Assembly: GCA_963774445.1 (NCBI GenBank)
Contig: CAVZFC010000035.1
Coordinates: 276,028-340,027 of the forward strand
DNA: 64,000 bases
From: CAVUQH01 sp963774445
GTDB lineage: Bacteria > Myxococcota_A > Polyangia > Haliangiales > Haliangiaceae
Direction of reading: 5' to 3'
Notes under the pieces: generated by a model
What the model was told of the DNA's origin: nothing
Database searches by the model: none
The model's input: only the letters and a program-made list of their open reading frames with translations
Shown: one piece after another, positions 33,838 through 41,800 of the stretch
How the letters are laid out: each line of letters opens with the position of its first letter
Position numbering within the stretch: the first letter of the stretch is position 1
Translations under genes and position numbers: made by a program

Positions 33838-34225
33838 CCGGCACCACGCCGGCGTCGATCATCTTCAGCCGCCTGGCCGCCGCCTCGGAGACGTCGATGA
33901 TCCGGCCCTTGCCGTACGGCCCGCGGTTGTTGATCCGCAGGGTCACCGAGCGGTGGTTCTTCAGGTTGGTGACCTTGACGATGGTGCCGAACGGCAGGGT
34001 CCGGTGCGCCGCGGTCATCGAGTGCTTGTCGAAGATCTCGCCCGACGCGGTCTGGTGGCCGTGGAACTTGCCGCCGTACCAGGTCGCCTTGCCCCGCTGA
34101 ACGCTGCCAACGGCGTGATGACCCTTCGCGTGGGCGGTCTGCTTGCCGGCCGCGGCGGTGCCGCCGCAACCGGTGACCACCAAGCCCAGCGCCGTCAGGC
34201 CGATCGCGAGCGGCCGCGCCCTCAC
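33749..34225 (-). CDS. RlpA-like double-psi beta-barrel lipoprotein with His/Lys tail
   Basis: A 158-residue lipoprotein: MRARPLAIGLTALGLVVTGC with Cys20 as lipid site. The core matches RlpA (QRGKATWYGGKFHGHQTASGEIFDKHSMTAAHRTLPFG, VTLRINNRGPYGKGRIIDVS). In RlpA lytic transglycosylases the stem-peptide-free glycan is cut using a conserved His and an Asp in the N-D-R-G-P motif. Here the His is kept (H74) but the Asp is Asn (N100), so it may bind peptidoglycan without cutting. The C-terminal SPOR domain of classical RlpA is missing, replaced by a KHHHRHHHKKRSSKKK tail. The GTG start overlaps the cytochrome stop (GTGA). It converges on and overlaps the methyltransferase. Confidence 0.8.
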   Translation of the reverse strand: MRARPLAIGLTALGLVVTGCGGTAAAGKQTAHAKGHHAVGSVQRGKATWYGGKFHGHQTASGEIFDKHSMTAAHRTLPFGTIVKVTNLKNHRSVTLRINNRGPYGKGRIIDVSEAAARRLKMIDAGVVPATVEVLKLGKGRRKHHHRHHHKKRSSKKK

Positions 34226-35892
34226 TTTTTGCACCCCGGTCCCAGCTCGGCCCCGGCCTTCTTCAGCGCCGCGTCGCGCAGCTCGTGCGCGGTCGGTCCG
34301 TCGCCCAGCTCCACGCGCAGCTTCTCGCCGTGGCCCGGGCCGGTGACGTCGCGCAGGTACGCGTCGTAGTCGAAGGTGTCGGAGTGCTCGGGGGTGTGGC
34401 ACTTCGCGCAGCGCTCGGCCGGCGGCTTGGTCACCAGCGACAACGGCTTCTCCTTGCCGTCTTCGTCCACGTGGATCGACCCGGGGCCGTGGCAGACCTC
34501 GCACTGCACGTTGCGCAGGTTTTCGTTGACCGACAGCGTCGAGCCGCCCGGCTCCTTCCACCCGGTGACGTGGCAGCCGATGCAGTCGTAGCTCCACTGC
34601 TTGCCGACGTCGACCAGCGTCTTCCACGCCTGGGCGTGCCGGGTCTTCTTCCAGAACTTCACCGCCTCGCCGTGGCAGAAGCCGCACTCTTCGATCCCCG
34701 AGTAGCCGGCGTGCCCCTTGTCCGGCGCCACCGGCTGGTCATCCTTGGCCGCCGCCAGGTTGGCCTTGCCGACCTCTTCGTCGAGCTTGGTCTTGGCCGT
34801 CTGCACCTCGGCGTCGCACGGCAGGCCCTTGGTGATCTGGACCTGCTGCATGACGAACCAGCTGCCCTTGTCGGGAACCTGCAGCGGGTTGGCGGCCAGC
34901 GCCGTCTTTTCCGCCCTGGCGTCGGCCAGCTCCTTCTTCTTGGTGGCGACGAAGTCGGGGTCGGCGGTGGGGTCGTTCGCCCATTTGGCCAGCTGCGCCT
35001 CGAGGGCGGGGATGCGCTCCTCCAGCGCGGCGATGTGGCTCTTGGCCCGGGCCTGCCCCAGCGCGTCGGCCAGCGGCCCGTCGCCGCGCACGGTGACGTC
35101 CATCCGGGTCACCACCTGGCCGCGGTTGCCCGGCTGCACCAGCCAGGTCGACCCGACCTTGCCCGGGTCGGGGATGATCTTGTTCGGCTCGGGCGCCTCG
35201 GCACCGACGACGATGATGTCGATGCCGTCGACCTGCCGGGCCAGGTCGCGCGCCTCGCGCATCGGCATGTAGGCCAGGCCGACGACGACCTGGGCGCCGC
35301 CGTCGCGGAGCTTTTTCACCGCGGCGGCGGCCGGGCCTTTGGCCTCACCCGCGGCGGGGACGAGCGAGGGCGAGACGGCGCCGAAGATGCCCACCTTGAC
35401 CCCGCCGGCCGTCACGACCGTGGGCTCGGCCAGGGGCAGCCCGGCGCTGGCCGGCACGTTGGCCGCCTGGCGCGGCGGTCGCACCCCCTCGGGGCCCAGC
35501 GCCAGATCGGTCGAGCCCAGGCCGACGGCGTCCACGTGCAGCCGCCCGGTCATGGTGCGGTACAGGAGGTCGGCCTTGGCCCGGGTCTGGGTGGCCGCCT
35601 CGGCCGGCAGCGGGGGCTTGGCGTACAGGGTCGAGCCGCCGTCCACATAAATGACCGCGTCCTTGCCCGCGCGGGCGTTAGCGATCATCGCGACGGTCCG
35701 CGACAGGTCGCCCATCGGATCGCTGGTGCAGCCGCAAGGCTCAATATTTCCCAGCAGTTCGGTCGTCGCGAACAGGGTAAAGGTGGACCCGCCGCTGCCC
35801 TCCTTGGTGGCCTTGCCCGAGGACGAGGCCGAACAGGTGGCGGTCACCCCCACGAGCGCCAGATAGGCGAAACTCCTGGCCAGGCGAGGCAT
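34222..35892 (-). CDS. lipoprotein with metallophosphoesterase-like and tetraheme cytochrome c554-like domains
   Basis: A 556-residue exported protein with signal MPRLARSFAYLALVGVTATC; Cys20 may be lipidated, though Thr before it is unusual. Residues about 40-300 resemble the UshA/5'-nucleotidase phosphoesterase fold, opening with LFATTELLGNIEPCGCTSD. After an Ala/Lys helical linker (about 310-385), four CxxCH heme-binding motifs appear at about 401 (CGFCH), 435 (CIGCH), 462 (CEVCH) and 494 (CAKCH), spaced as in cytochrome c554. It is probably a periplasmic electron carrier or a fusion coupling redox to phosphoester chemistry. The ATG at 35892 is preferred; longer starts overlap the rpsP promoter. 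It is coupled to the RlpA-like gene by a four-base overlap. Confidence 0.82.
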   Translation of the reverse strand: MPRLARSFAYLALVGVTATCSASSSGKATKEGSGGSTFTLFATTELLGNIEPCGCTSDPMGDLSRTVAMIANARAGKDAVIYVDGGSTLYAKPPLPAEAATQTRAKADLLYRTMTGRLHVDAVGLGSTDLALGPEGVRPPRQAANVPASAGLPLAEPTVVTAGGVKVGIFGAVSPSLVPAAGEAKGPAAAAVKKLRDGGAQVVVGLAYMPMREARDLARQVDGIDIIVVGAEAPEPNKIIPDPGKVGSTWLVQPGNRGQVVTRMDVTVRGDGPLADALGQARAKSHIAALEERIPALEAQLAKWANDPTADPDFVATKKKELADARAEKTALAANPLQVPDKGSWFVMQQVQITKGLPCDAEVQTAKTKLDEEVGKANLAAAKDDQPVAPDKGHAGYSGIEECGFCHGEAVKFWKKTRHAQAWKTLVDVGKQWSYDCIGCHVTGWKEPGGSTLSVNENLRNVQCEVCHGPGSIHVDEDGKEKPLSLVTKPPAERCAKCHTPEHSDTFDYDAYLRDVTGPGHGEKLRVELGDGPTAHELRDAALKKAGAELGPGCKK

Positions 35893-35911
35893 GCCCCGAC
35901 GTATAGCACGC

Positions 35912-35940
35912 TTGACACCCCCATACCTCACGGGTAGATT
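35912..35940 (+). promoter_or_regulatory. sigma-70 promoter of the rpsP operon
   Basis: TTGACA at 35912-35917, a 17-base spacer and TAGATT at 35935-35940. Transcription would start near 35947, about 30 bases before the rpsP ATG, which has a Shine-Dalgarno (GAGAGA). It lies between the divergent cytochrome gene and rpsP. Confidence 0.8.
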
Positions 35941-35976
35941 GCGCCGCTCGTAACCGACCACAAACCGAGAGAAACC

Positions 35977-36228
35977 ATGGCTGTTGCTATTCGACTCGCC
36001 CGTCAGGGCGCAAAGAAGCGTCCCTTCTACCGCGTTGTCGCGGCCGACAAGACCGCCCCGCGTGATGGGCGCTTCATCGATCAGCTCGGCTTCTACGACC
36101 CGCGCGCCAAGCAGTTCCAGATCGACGACGAGCGCTACGACTCGTGGATCGCGAACGGCGCGCTGCCGACCGCCACGGTCAAGCAGCTGGTCAAGAAGAA
36201 CCGCCGCGCTGTCGTCGAGGCCAAGTAG
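35977..36228 (+). CDS. rpsP: 30S ribosomal protein S16
   Basis: An 83-residue small-subunit protein that binds 16S rRNA early in assembly. The start MAVAIRLARQGAKKRPFYRVVAADKTAPRDGRFIDQLGFYDP is diagnostic. It opens the conserved rpsP-khpA-rimM-trmD-rplS operon, which couples ribosome assembly factors and tRNA methylation with ribosomal proteins. The strong upstream promoter and Shine-Dalgarno fit high expression. Seven bases separate its stop from khpA's start region. Nothing unusual. Confidence 0.98.
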   Translation: MAVAIRLARQGAKKRPFYRVVAADKTAPRDGRFIDQLGFYDPRAKQFQIDDERYDSWIANGALPTATVKQLVKKNRRAVVEAK

Positions 36229-36233
36229 GCCCC

Positions 36234-36479
36234 ATGTCGTCGCCCGACATCGAGGAGCTGATCCGCTTCGTCGCCGTCAACCTCGTCGACGACCCCGAAG
36301 AGGTGCATGTCACCCTTGTCGAGGAGCGGCAGGCCAACGTCTACGAGCTCGAGGTCGACGAGGATGACCTCGGCATCGTGATCGGCCGCGGCGGCAAGAC
36401 CGCCCGCGCCATTCGCACCCTGGTCAGCGCCGTCGCGCCGCGATCGCGGAAGCGCACGCTGGTCGAAATTCTCGAGTAG
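36234..36479 (+). CDS. khpA: KH-domain RNA-binding protein KhpA
   Basis: An 81-residue protein with a single KH domain. The GXXG loop lies in LGIVIGRGGKTARAIRTLVSA. KhpA pairs with KhpB (Jag) in many bacteria and binds RNA to influence ribosome biogenesis and cell division. It lies in its usual place between rpsP and rimM. The start ATG (MSSPDIEELIRFVAVNLVDDP) follows the rpsP stop by five bases. The sequence is acidic outside the loop, as is common. Confidence 0.94.
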   Translation: MSSPDIEELIRFVAVNLVDDPEEVHVTLVEERQANVYELEVDEDDLGIVIGRGGKTARAIRTLVSAVAPRSRKRTLVEILE

Positions 36480-36500
36480 TCAGTCCGCGCGCGCTCTCCC

Positions 36501-37004
36501 ATGTCGAAGCGCGTCGAGGTCGGTTACGTCGCCCGGGCGCACGGCGTCCGCGGCGAGCTGCGCGTGGTCCTGCACAACCAGGAGTCACGCGCCTTCGAAT
36601 CCGCGCGCCGGGTGGCGGTGGGCGGCGAGGTCTACGACCTGGCCCGCGCGCGGCCGGTGGATGGCGCCGTGCTGCTGTCGCTGACCGGCCTGGACGACCG
36701 CGAGGCCGCCCAGGCGCTGCGCGGCGCCGTCGTCGAGGTCGATCGCGACGACCTTCCGACCGGCGACGACGAGCTGCTGCTGGTCGATCTGGTCGGCCTG
36801 TCGGTCGAGCTGGCCGACGGCAGCCCGTGGGGCGAGGTGGTTGCCGTCGAGCCGGGACCGCAAGATCGCCTGGTCATTCACGACGGCGAGCTCGAGCGCT
36901 TGCTGCCGCTGGTCGATGACCTGATCGTCAACCTCGACGTCAACGGCGGTCGAATCGTTGTCGATCCACCCGAGGGCTGGCCGTCGTCGCCGCGGAAGCG
37001 CTGA
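36501..37004 (+). CDS. rimM: 16S rRNA processing protein RimM
   Basis: A 167-residue ribosome maturation factor that binds S19 and supports folding of the 3' domain of 16S rRNA. The N-terminal beta-barrel opens VEVGYVARAHGVRGELRVV, and the PRC-barrel domain follows from about 95 (LVDLVGLSVELADGSPWGEVV) through VHDGELERLLPLV and VDPPEGW. Length and motifs are standard. It precedes trmD by three bases. No unusual features. Confidence 0.95.
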   Translation: MSKRVEVGYVARAHGVRGELRVVLHNQESRAFESARRVAVGGEVYDLARARPVDGAVLLSLTGLDDREAAQALRGAVVEVDRDDLPTGDDELLLVDLVGLSVELADGSPWGEVVAVEPGPQDRLVIHDGELERLLPLVDDLIVNLDVNGGRIVVDPPEGWPSSPRKR

Positions 37005-37007
37005 GCC

Positions 37008-38282
37008 GTGCACGTCACCGTCGTCACCCTCTTTCCCGACATGTTCGCCTCGGTGCTCGGTGCCGGTGTGCTGGGCAAGGCGATCGAGACCGGCCTGGTC
37101 ACCGTCAACTTCGTCGACCCGCGCGACTTCACGCGCGACCGCCATCGCAGCGTCAACGACTCGCCGTACGGCGGCGGGCCCGGCATGGTGATGAAGGTCA
37201 ACTGCCTGGTCAACGCAATCGAGGCGGCGTCGGCGCGAACCGAGGCCGCCAGCCACCGCGTGCTGATGACCCCGGCGGGGGCGCCGCTGTCGCAGGCGCG
37301 GGTGCGCGAGCTGGCGGCGCGGCCCCACCTGGTAATCGTCTGCGGTCGCTACGAAGGGATCGACGACCGGGTGGTCGAGCTGGCTATCGACGAGGAGCTG
37401 AGCGTCGGCGACTTCGTCCTCTCGGGTGGCGAGATCGGCGCCCTGGCGGTGATCGACGCGGTCGCCCGCTACGTGCCCGGCGTGCTCGGCGCGGCGACCT
37501 CCACCGACGAGGAGTCGTTCTCGGCCGGGCTGCTCGAGTATCCGCACTACACGCGGCCGCTGGACTACCGCGGCCTGTCGGTACCGGAGGTGCTGACCAG
37601 CGGCGACCACTCGCGGATCGCCGCGTGGCGCCACCAGCGCGCGCTGGAGCGGACCGCGGCCCGGCGGCCGGAGTTGCTCGCTGGCGGCGACGCGCCCGGC
37701 CTGGTGGCGCTCGCGGCGCGTACCTACGTCGCGCTGGTCCATCACCCGGTGCTCGATCGCGAGGGCGCCCGGGTAACGAGCTCGATCACCAACCTCGACG
37801 TCCACGACATCGCCCGCTCGTCGGCGACCTACGGCCTGGCCGGCTACTACGTCGTCACGCCGGTCGCAGCGCAGCGCGAGAAGGCCGAGCGGATCGTCAC
37901 CGCCTGGCCGGATCACGTCGGCGACGCCGCCGACAATCGGGTCAACGCGCTGGCGCTGGTGCGCACGGCGCCCGCGCTAGCCGACGTTTGTCACGAGATC
38001 GGAGGCCGGCACAAGCGCCCGCCGCTGGTCGTGGCCACCTCGGCCCGGCCCGGCCAGGAGCCGCCGCGAGTCGGATTCGCCCGCCTTCTGGCCGAGGCCC
38101 TGGCCGACGACCGCCGGCCGCTGCTCCTTTGCCTGGGAACCGGGTGGGGACTGGCTCCGGAGCTGGTTTCTCAATGTGATCGAGTACTTGCGCCGATTCG
38201 AGGGGCTCCGAAGTTCAATCATCTCAGTGTTCGCAGCGCGGCGGCGTCGATCCTGGATCGGCTCTTCGGCCTCCGCGCTTGA
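37008..38282 (+). CDS. trmD: tRNA (guanine-N1-)-methyltransferase TrmD fused to a second SPOUT-type RNA methyltransferase domain
   Basis: A 424-residue protein. Residues 1-235 are TrmD, which makes m1G37 in tRNA to prevent frameshifting: VTLFPDMFASV, SPYGGGPGMVMK, IVCGRYEGIDDR, ELSVGDFVLSGGE and a C-terminal helical domain (LPEYPHYTRP-type LEYPHYTRPLDYRG). Residues about 245-424 form a second domain (VYALVHHPVLDREGARVTSSITNLDVHDIARSSATYGLAGYYVVTPVAAQ) of the DUF2168/'SAM-dependent RNA methyltransferase' type, ending PLLLCLGTGWGLAPELV. This fusion is known in deltaproteobacteria. The target of the second domain is unknown. A GTG start follows rimM's stop by three bases. Confidence 0.93.
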   Translation: MHVTVVTLFPDMFASVLGAGVLGKAIETGLVTVNFVDPRDFTRDRHRSVNDSPYGGGPGMVMKVNCLVNAIEAASARTEAASHRVLMTPAGAPLSQARVRELAARPHLVIVCGRYEGIDDRVVELAIDEELSVGDFVLSGGEIGALAVIDAVARYVPGVLGAATSTDEESFSAGLLEYPHYTRPLDYRGLSVPEVLTSGDHSRIAAWRHQRALERTAARRPELLAGGDAPGLVALAARTYVALVHHPVLDREGARVTSSITNLDVHDIARSSATYGLAGYYVVTPVAAQREKAERIVTAWPDHVGDAADNRVNALALVRTAPALADVCHEIGGRHKRPPLVVATSARPGQEPPRVGFARLLAEALADDRRPLLLCLGTGWGLAPELVSQCDRVLAPIRGAPKFNHLSVRSAAASILDRLFGLRA

Positions 38283-38333
38283 CGAACCCCGCGGATCTCT
38301 GGCAGAACTTGCCGCTCTTACGAGAGGCCCGTC

Positions 38334-38786
38334 ATGCCCCAGCCCAATCCGGTTATCCAGAAGATCGAAAATCAGTTCCTCCGCGAGTCCAAGCTGCCGG
38401 AGTTTCGCGCAGGCGATACGCTCAAGGTCTGGGTGCGGATCACCGAAGGCGCCAAGAGCCGCCTGCAGGCGTTCGAAGGCGTGTGCATCCGCCGTCATCG
38501 CGGCGGCAATCGCTCGACCTTCACCGTGCGCAAGGTGTCGTACGGCGTCGGTGTCGAGCGCGTCTTCGCTGACAATTCGCCCAACATCGATCACGTCGAG
38601 GTCAAGGCCCGCGGTCGTGTGAGGCAGGCGCGCCTGTACTACCTGCGCGGCCTCAGCGGCAAGGCAGCCCGCATCAAGGAGCGCGCCTTCGACCGGGCCG
38701 CTCACGCCCGGGCCGTCGCCGCCGACGACAAGCCCAAGCGCAAGAAGCGCGGGCGCAAGAAGAAGACCGAAGACACCGCCGAGTAG
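38334..38786 (+). CDS. rplS: 50S ribosomal protein L19 with basic C-terminal extension
   Basis: A 150-residue L19, located at the subunit interface. The core (FRAGDTLKVWVRITEGAKSRLQAFEGVCIRRHRGGNRSTFTVRKVSYGVGVERVF) ends near residue 115, the usual length. Beyond it is a Lys/Arg-rich tail of about 30 residues (DDKPKRKKRGRKKKTEDTAE), common as lineage-specific extensions in Myxococcota and likely rRNA-binding. It ends the ribosomal part of the operon. The next gene, yraN, starts two bases after the stop. Confidence 0.97.
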   Translation: MPQPNPVIQKIENQFLRESKLPEFRAGDTLKVWVRITEGAKSRLQAFEGVCIRRHRGGNRSTFTVRKVSYGVGVERVFADNSPNIDHVEVKARGRVRQARLYYLRGLSGKAARIKERAFDRAAHARAVAADDKPKRKKRGRKKKTEDTAE

Positions 38787-38788
38787 GC

Positions 38789-39139
38789 GTGTCAACCCGC
38801 GAGCGAGGGCAGCGGGGAGAAGATCGAGCCGCGCGCGCGTTGGCGCGCCGCGGCTACCGCATCGTCGAGCGCAACTACCGCTGTCGCCTGGGCGAGATCG
38901 ATATCGTCGCCCGCGACGGTGAGACGCTCGTCTTCGTCGAGGTGCGCAGTCGCGCCGACGGCCGCCACGGAAGCGGCCTCGACGCGGTGTCACCGCGCAA
39001 GCAGCGGCAGGTCGCCCGGGTCGCCGAGCAGTACCTGGTCGCTCGGCGGCCGCAGTTCGACAGCTGCCGCTTCGACGTCGTCGGCATCACCGGCGACGAC
39101 GTCGTGATCGTGCGCGACGCGTTCCGGCTCGGCTACTGA
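38789..39139 (+). CDS. yraN: YraN/UPF0102 family endonuclease-fold protein
   Basis: A 116-residue protein of the UPF0102 family, a restriction-endonuclease-like fold often found near rnhB and rplS. The core motifs are RGQRGEDRAARALARRGYRIVERNYRCRLGEIDIVARDG and LVFVEVRSR, with E and D/E-x-R/K residues that could bind metal. Biological role is unclear; links to recombination or DNA uptake have been proposed. It starts at a GTG two bases after rplS and closes this operon. Its stop faces the convergent Cys-rich lipoprotein. Confidence 0.9.
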   Translation: MSTRERGQRGEDRAARALARRGYRIVERNYRCRLGEIDIVARDGETLVFVEVRSRADGRHGSGLDAVSPRKQRQVARVAEQYLVARRPQFDSCRFDVVGITGDDVVIVRDAFRLGY

Positions 39140-39155
39140 GCGCGGGGCCGCGGCG

Positions 39156-39641
39156 TTACTGGCACTGCTCGAGCGTCTCGTTGCCGGGCAGGTTGCAGCA
39201 ATGGTTCTCGGGCACGCCGGCGATGCAGGCCTGCGGCGTGGGCACGCCGCCGTCCGGGATCTGCAGGTAGTCGCGGCAGACGCACATCTTGCGGCAGCAG
39301 AACGGCCCGACGACCACCGGGATGGTGCAGGTGAAGCCGGTCTGGCAGGGTGACTCGGGAACACGGTCGCAGTCGCTGTCGCTCTGGCAGGTGGCGGTGC
39401 AGAGGTCGGCGTACTCGCTGCCCATCGGCAGCTCGCGTCGGAGCGGCTGGTGCAGGCAGGTGCGCGACGGGCACTCGAGGGCTGGTGACGCGATCACGGC
39501 TTCGGTCGCCGTGCCGGCGTCGAGGCCGATGAAGCACTTGCGCCCGACTGGGTTGTCCGAGCAAGCGGTCGCGAGAAGGCCCGCGCACGCGGCGAGCACG
39601 ACGAGAATCGCATTGGCGCGCATGGCGCGGGATCGCTGCAT
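39156..39641 (-). CDS. Cys-rich lipoprotein
   Basis: A 161-residue lipoprotein: MQRSRAMRANAILVVLAACAGLLATAC, Cys27 as lipid site, then SDNPVGRKC. It has about 17 cysteines in pairs (CFIG, CPSRTC, CTATCQSDSDC, CQTGFTC, FCCRKMCVC, CCNLPG), implying many disulfides in a periplasmic or surface fold. The CQSDSDC motif recurs in secreted Myxococcota lipoproteins. Function unknown. The start is fixed by AGGAG about eight bases before the ATG; longer frames exist upstream. A strong promoter lies about 60 bases before it, and a terminator-like hairpin sits between the two. Confidence 0.8.
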   Translation of the reverse strand: MQRSRAMRANAILVVLAACAGLLATACSDNPVGRKCFIGLDAGTATEAVIASPALECPSRTCLHQPLRRELPMGSEYADLCTATCQSDSDCDRVPESPCQTGFTCTIPVVVGPFCCRKMCVCRDYLQIPDGGVPTPQACIAGVPENHCCNLPGNETLEQCQ

Positions 39642-39674
39642 CGAAAGAGCTCCTGACATCCCGTTGATCCCTCG

Positions 39675-39698
39675 AAAAAGGCGCACCACGCGTGCGCC
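39675..39698 (-). terminator. terminator-like hairpin in the leader of the Cys-rich lipoprotein gene
   Basis: On the minus strand GGCGCAC and GTGCGCC (seven-base arms, five-base loop) are followed by TTTTT. It lies between the predicted promoter and the ribosome binding site, so it could act as an attenuator or give a short prematurely ended transcript. The predicted transcription start is only about five bases before the stem. Confidence 0.5.
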
Positions 39699-39709
39699 CA
39701 CGCGTCGCC

Positions 39710-39737
39710 ATCATAATCCGGCACCTATCGATGTCAA
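39710..39737 (-). promoter_or_regulatory. sigma-70 promoter of the Cys-rich lipoprotein gene
   Basis: On the minus strand TTGACA (39737-39732), a 16-base spacer and TATGAT (39715-39710). The transcript would start near 39703, about 60 bases before the ATG. The surrounding AT-rich patch stands out against the GC-rich background. Confidence 0.7.
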
Positions 39738-39888
39738 GCACGCGACTCCGCAAAATTCCTCCGCTTTTTTCCTAAACGGATCGGCTTTTCACTGGCCACT
39801 GATCACAACGCTGGGGCGATTGTCCATCCGACCTGCAACCAGCACCTGCCCAGGGTGTCGTAGCGAGGACCAGCCAGAGCCCGGCAGC

Positions 39889-39918
39889 TTGACAAGTGTG
39901 TGAGCCCACCGCGATGAT
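39889..39918 (+). promoter_or_regulatory. predicted promoter of the TPR gene that opens the gliding block
   Basis: A consensus TTGACA with an 18-base spacer and GATGAT. The -10 is imperfect. It would start transcripts near 39925, about 50 bases before the ATG at 39977, which has a good ribosome binding site (GGGAGG). Confidence 0.5.
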
Positions 39919-39976
39919 GCGCACCGCGTATCGCCGAGCGCGTGCCCGAGGCTCGACGACTGGGAGGTCATCTAGA

Positions 39977-41584
<1,608 letters not shown>

Positions 41585-41800
41585 CCAGCCCTGAGCTCTT
41601 CACTGTCTACCGGCGCGTCGCCTCGCCCCAACCTGATGACGCCCAAGACAGGCACCAAAACCGCCGGCCACCGGCCGGCAAACCAGCACAACTCGTGTGA
41701 GAGCGACGTTTCCGCGGCCGCGTTCAGCCGGCTCACGGGCCGTCGCTCATTTCGTTTTCGGAGTCCCGCCAGGACAGAAGCGAGACAAGGGGAGAGAGCC

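Larger units (their letters stand above)
39642..39976. other. intergenic region between divergent genes with two promoters
   Basis: A 335-base gap without a gene. It holds the leader hairpin and promoter of the minus-strand lipoprotein gene, an AT-rich stretch (about 39740-39795, with a T-run), and a TTGACA promoter for the plus-strand TPR/gliding genes. No further reading frame with coding character is seen. Confidence 0.6.

Noticed and set aside
41585..41800. Possible promoter or terminator between the TPR gene and the GltD-like gene
   Set aside because: Read on both strands, no convincing -35/-10 pair or stem with T-run was found.
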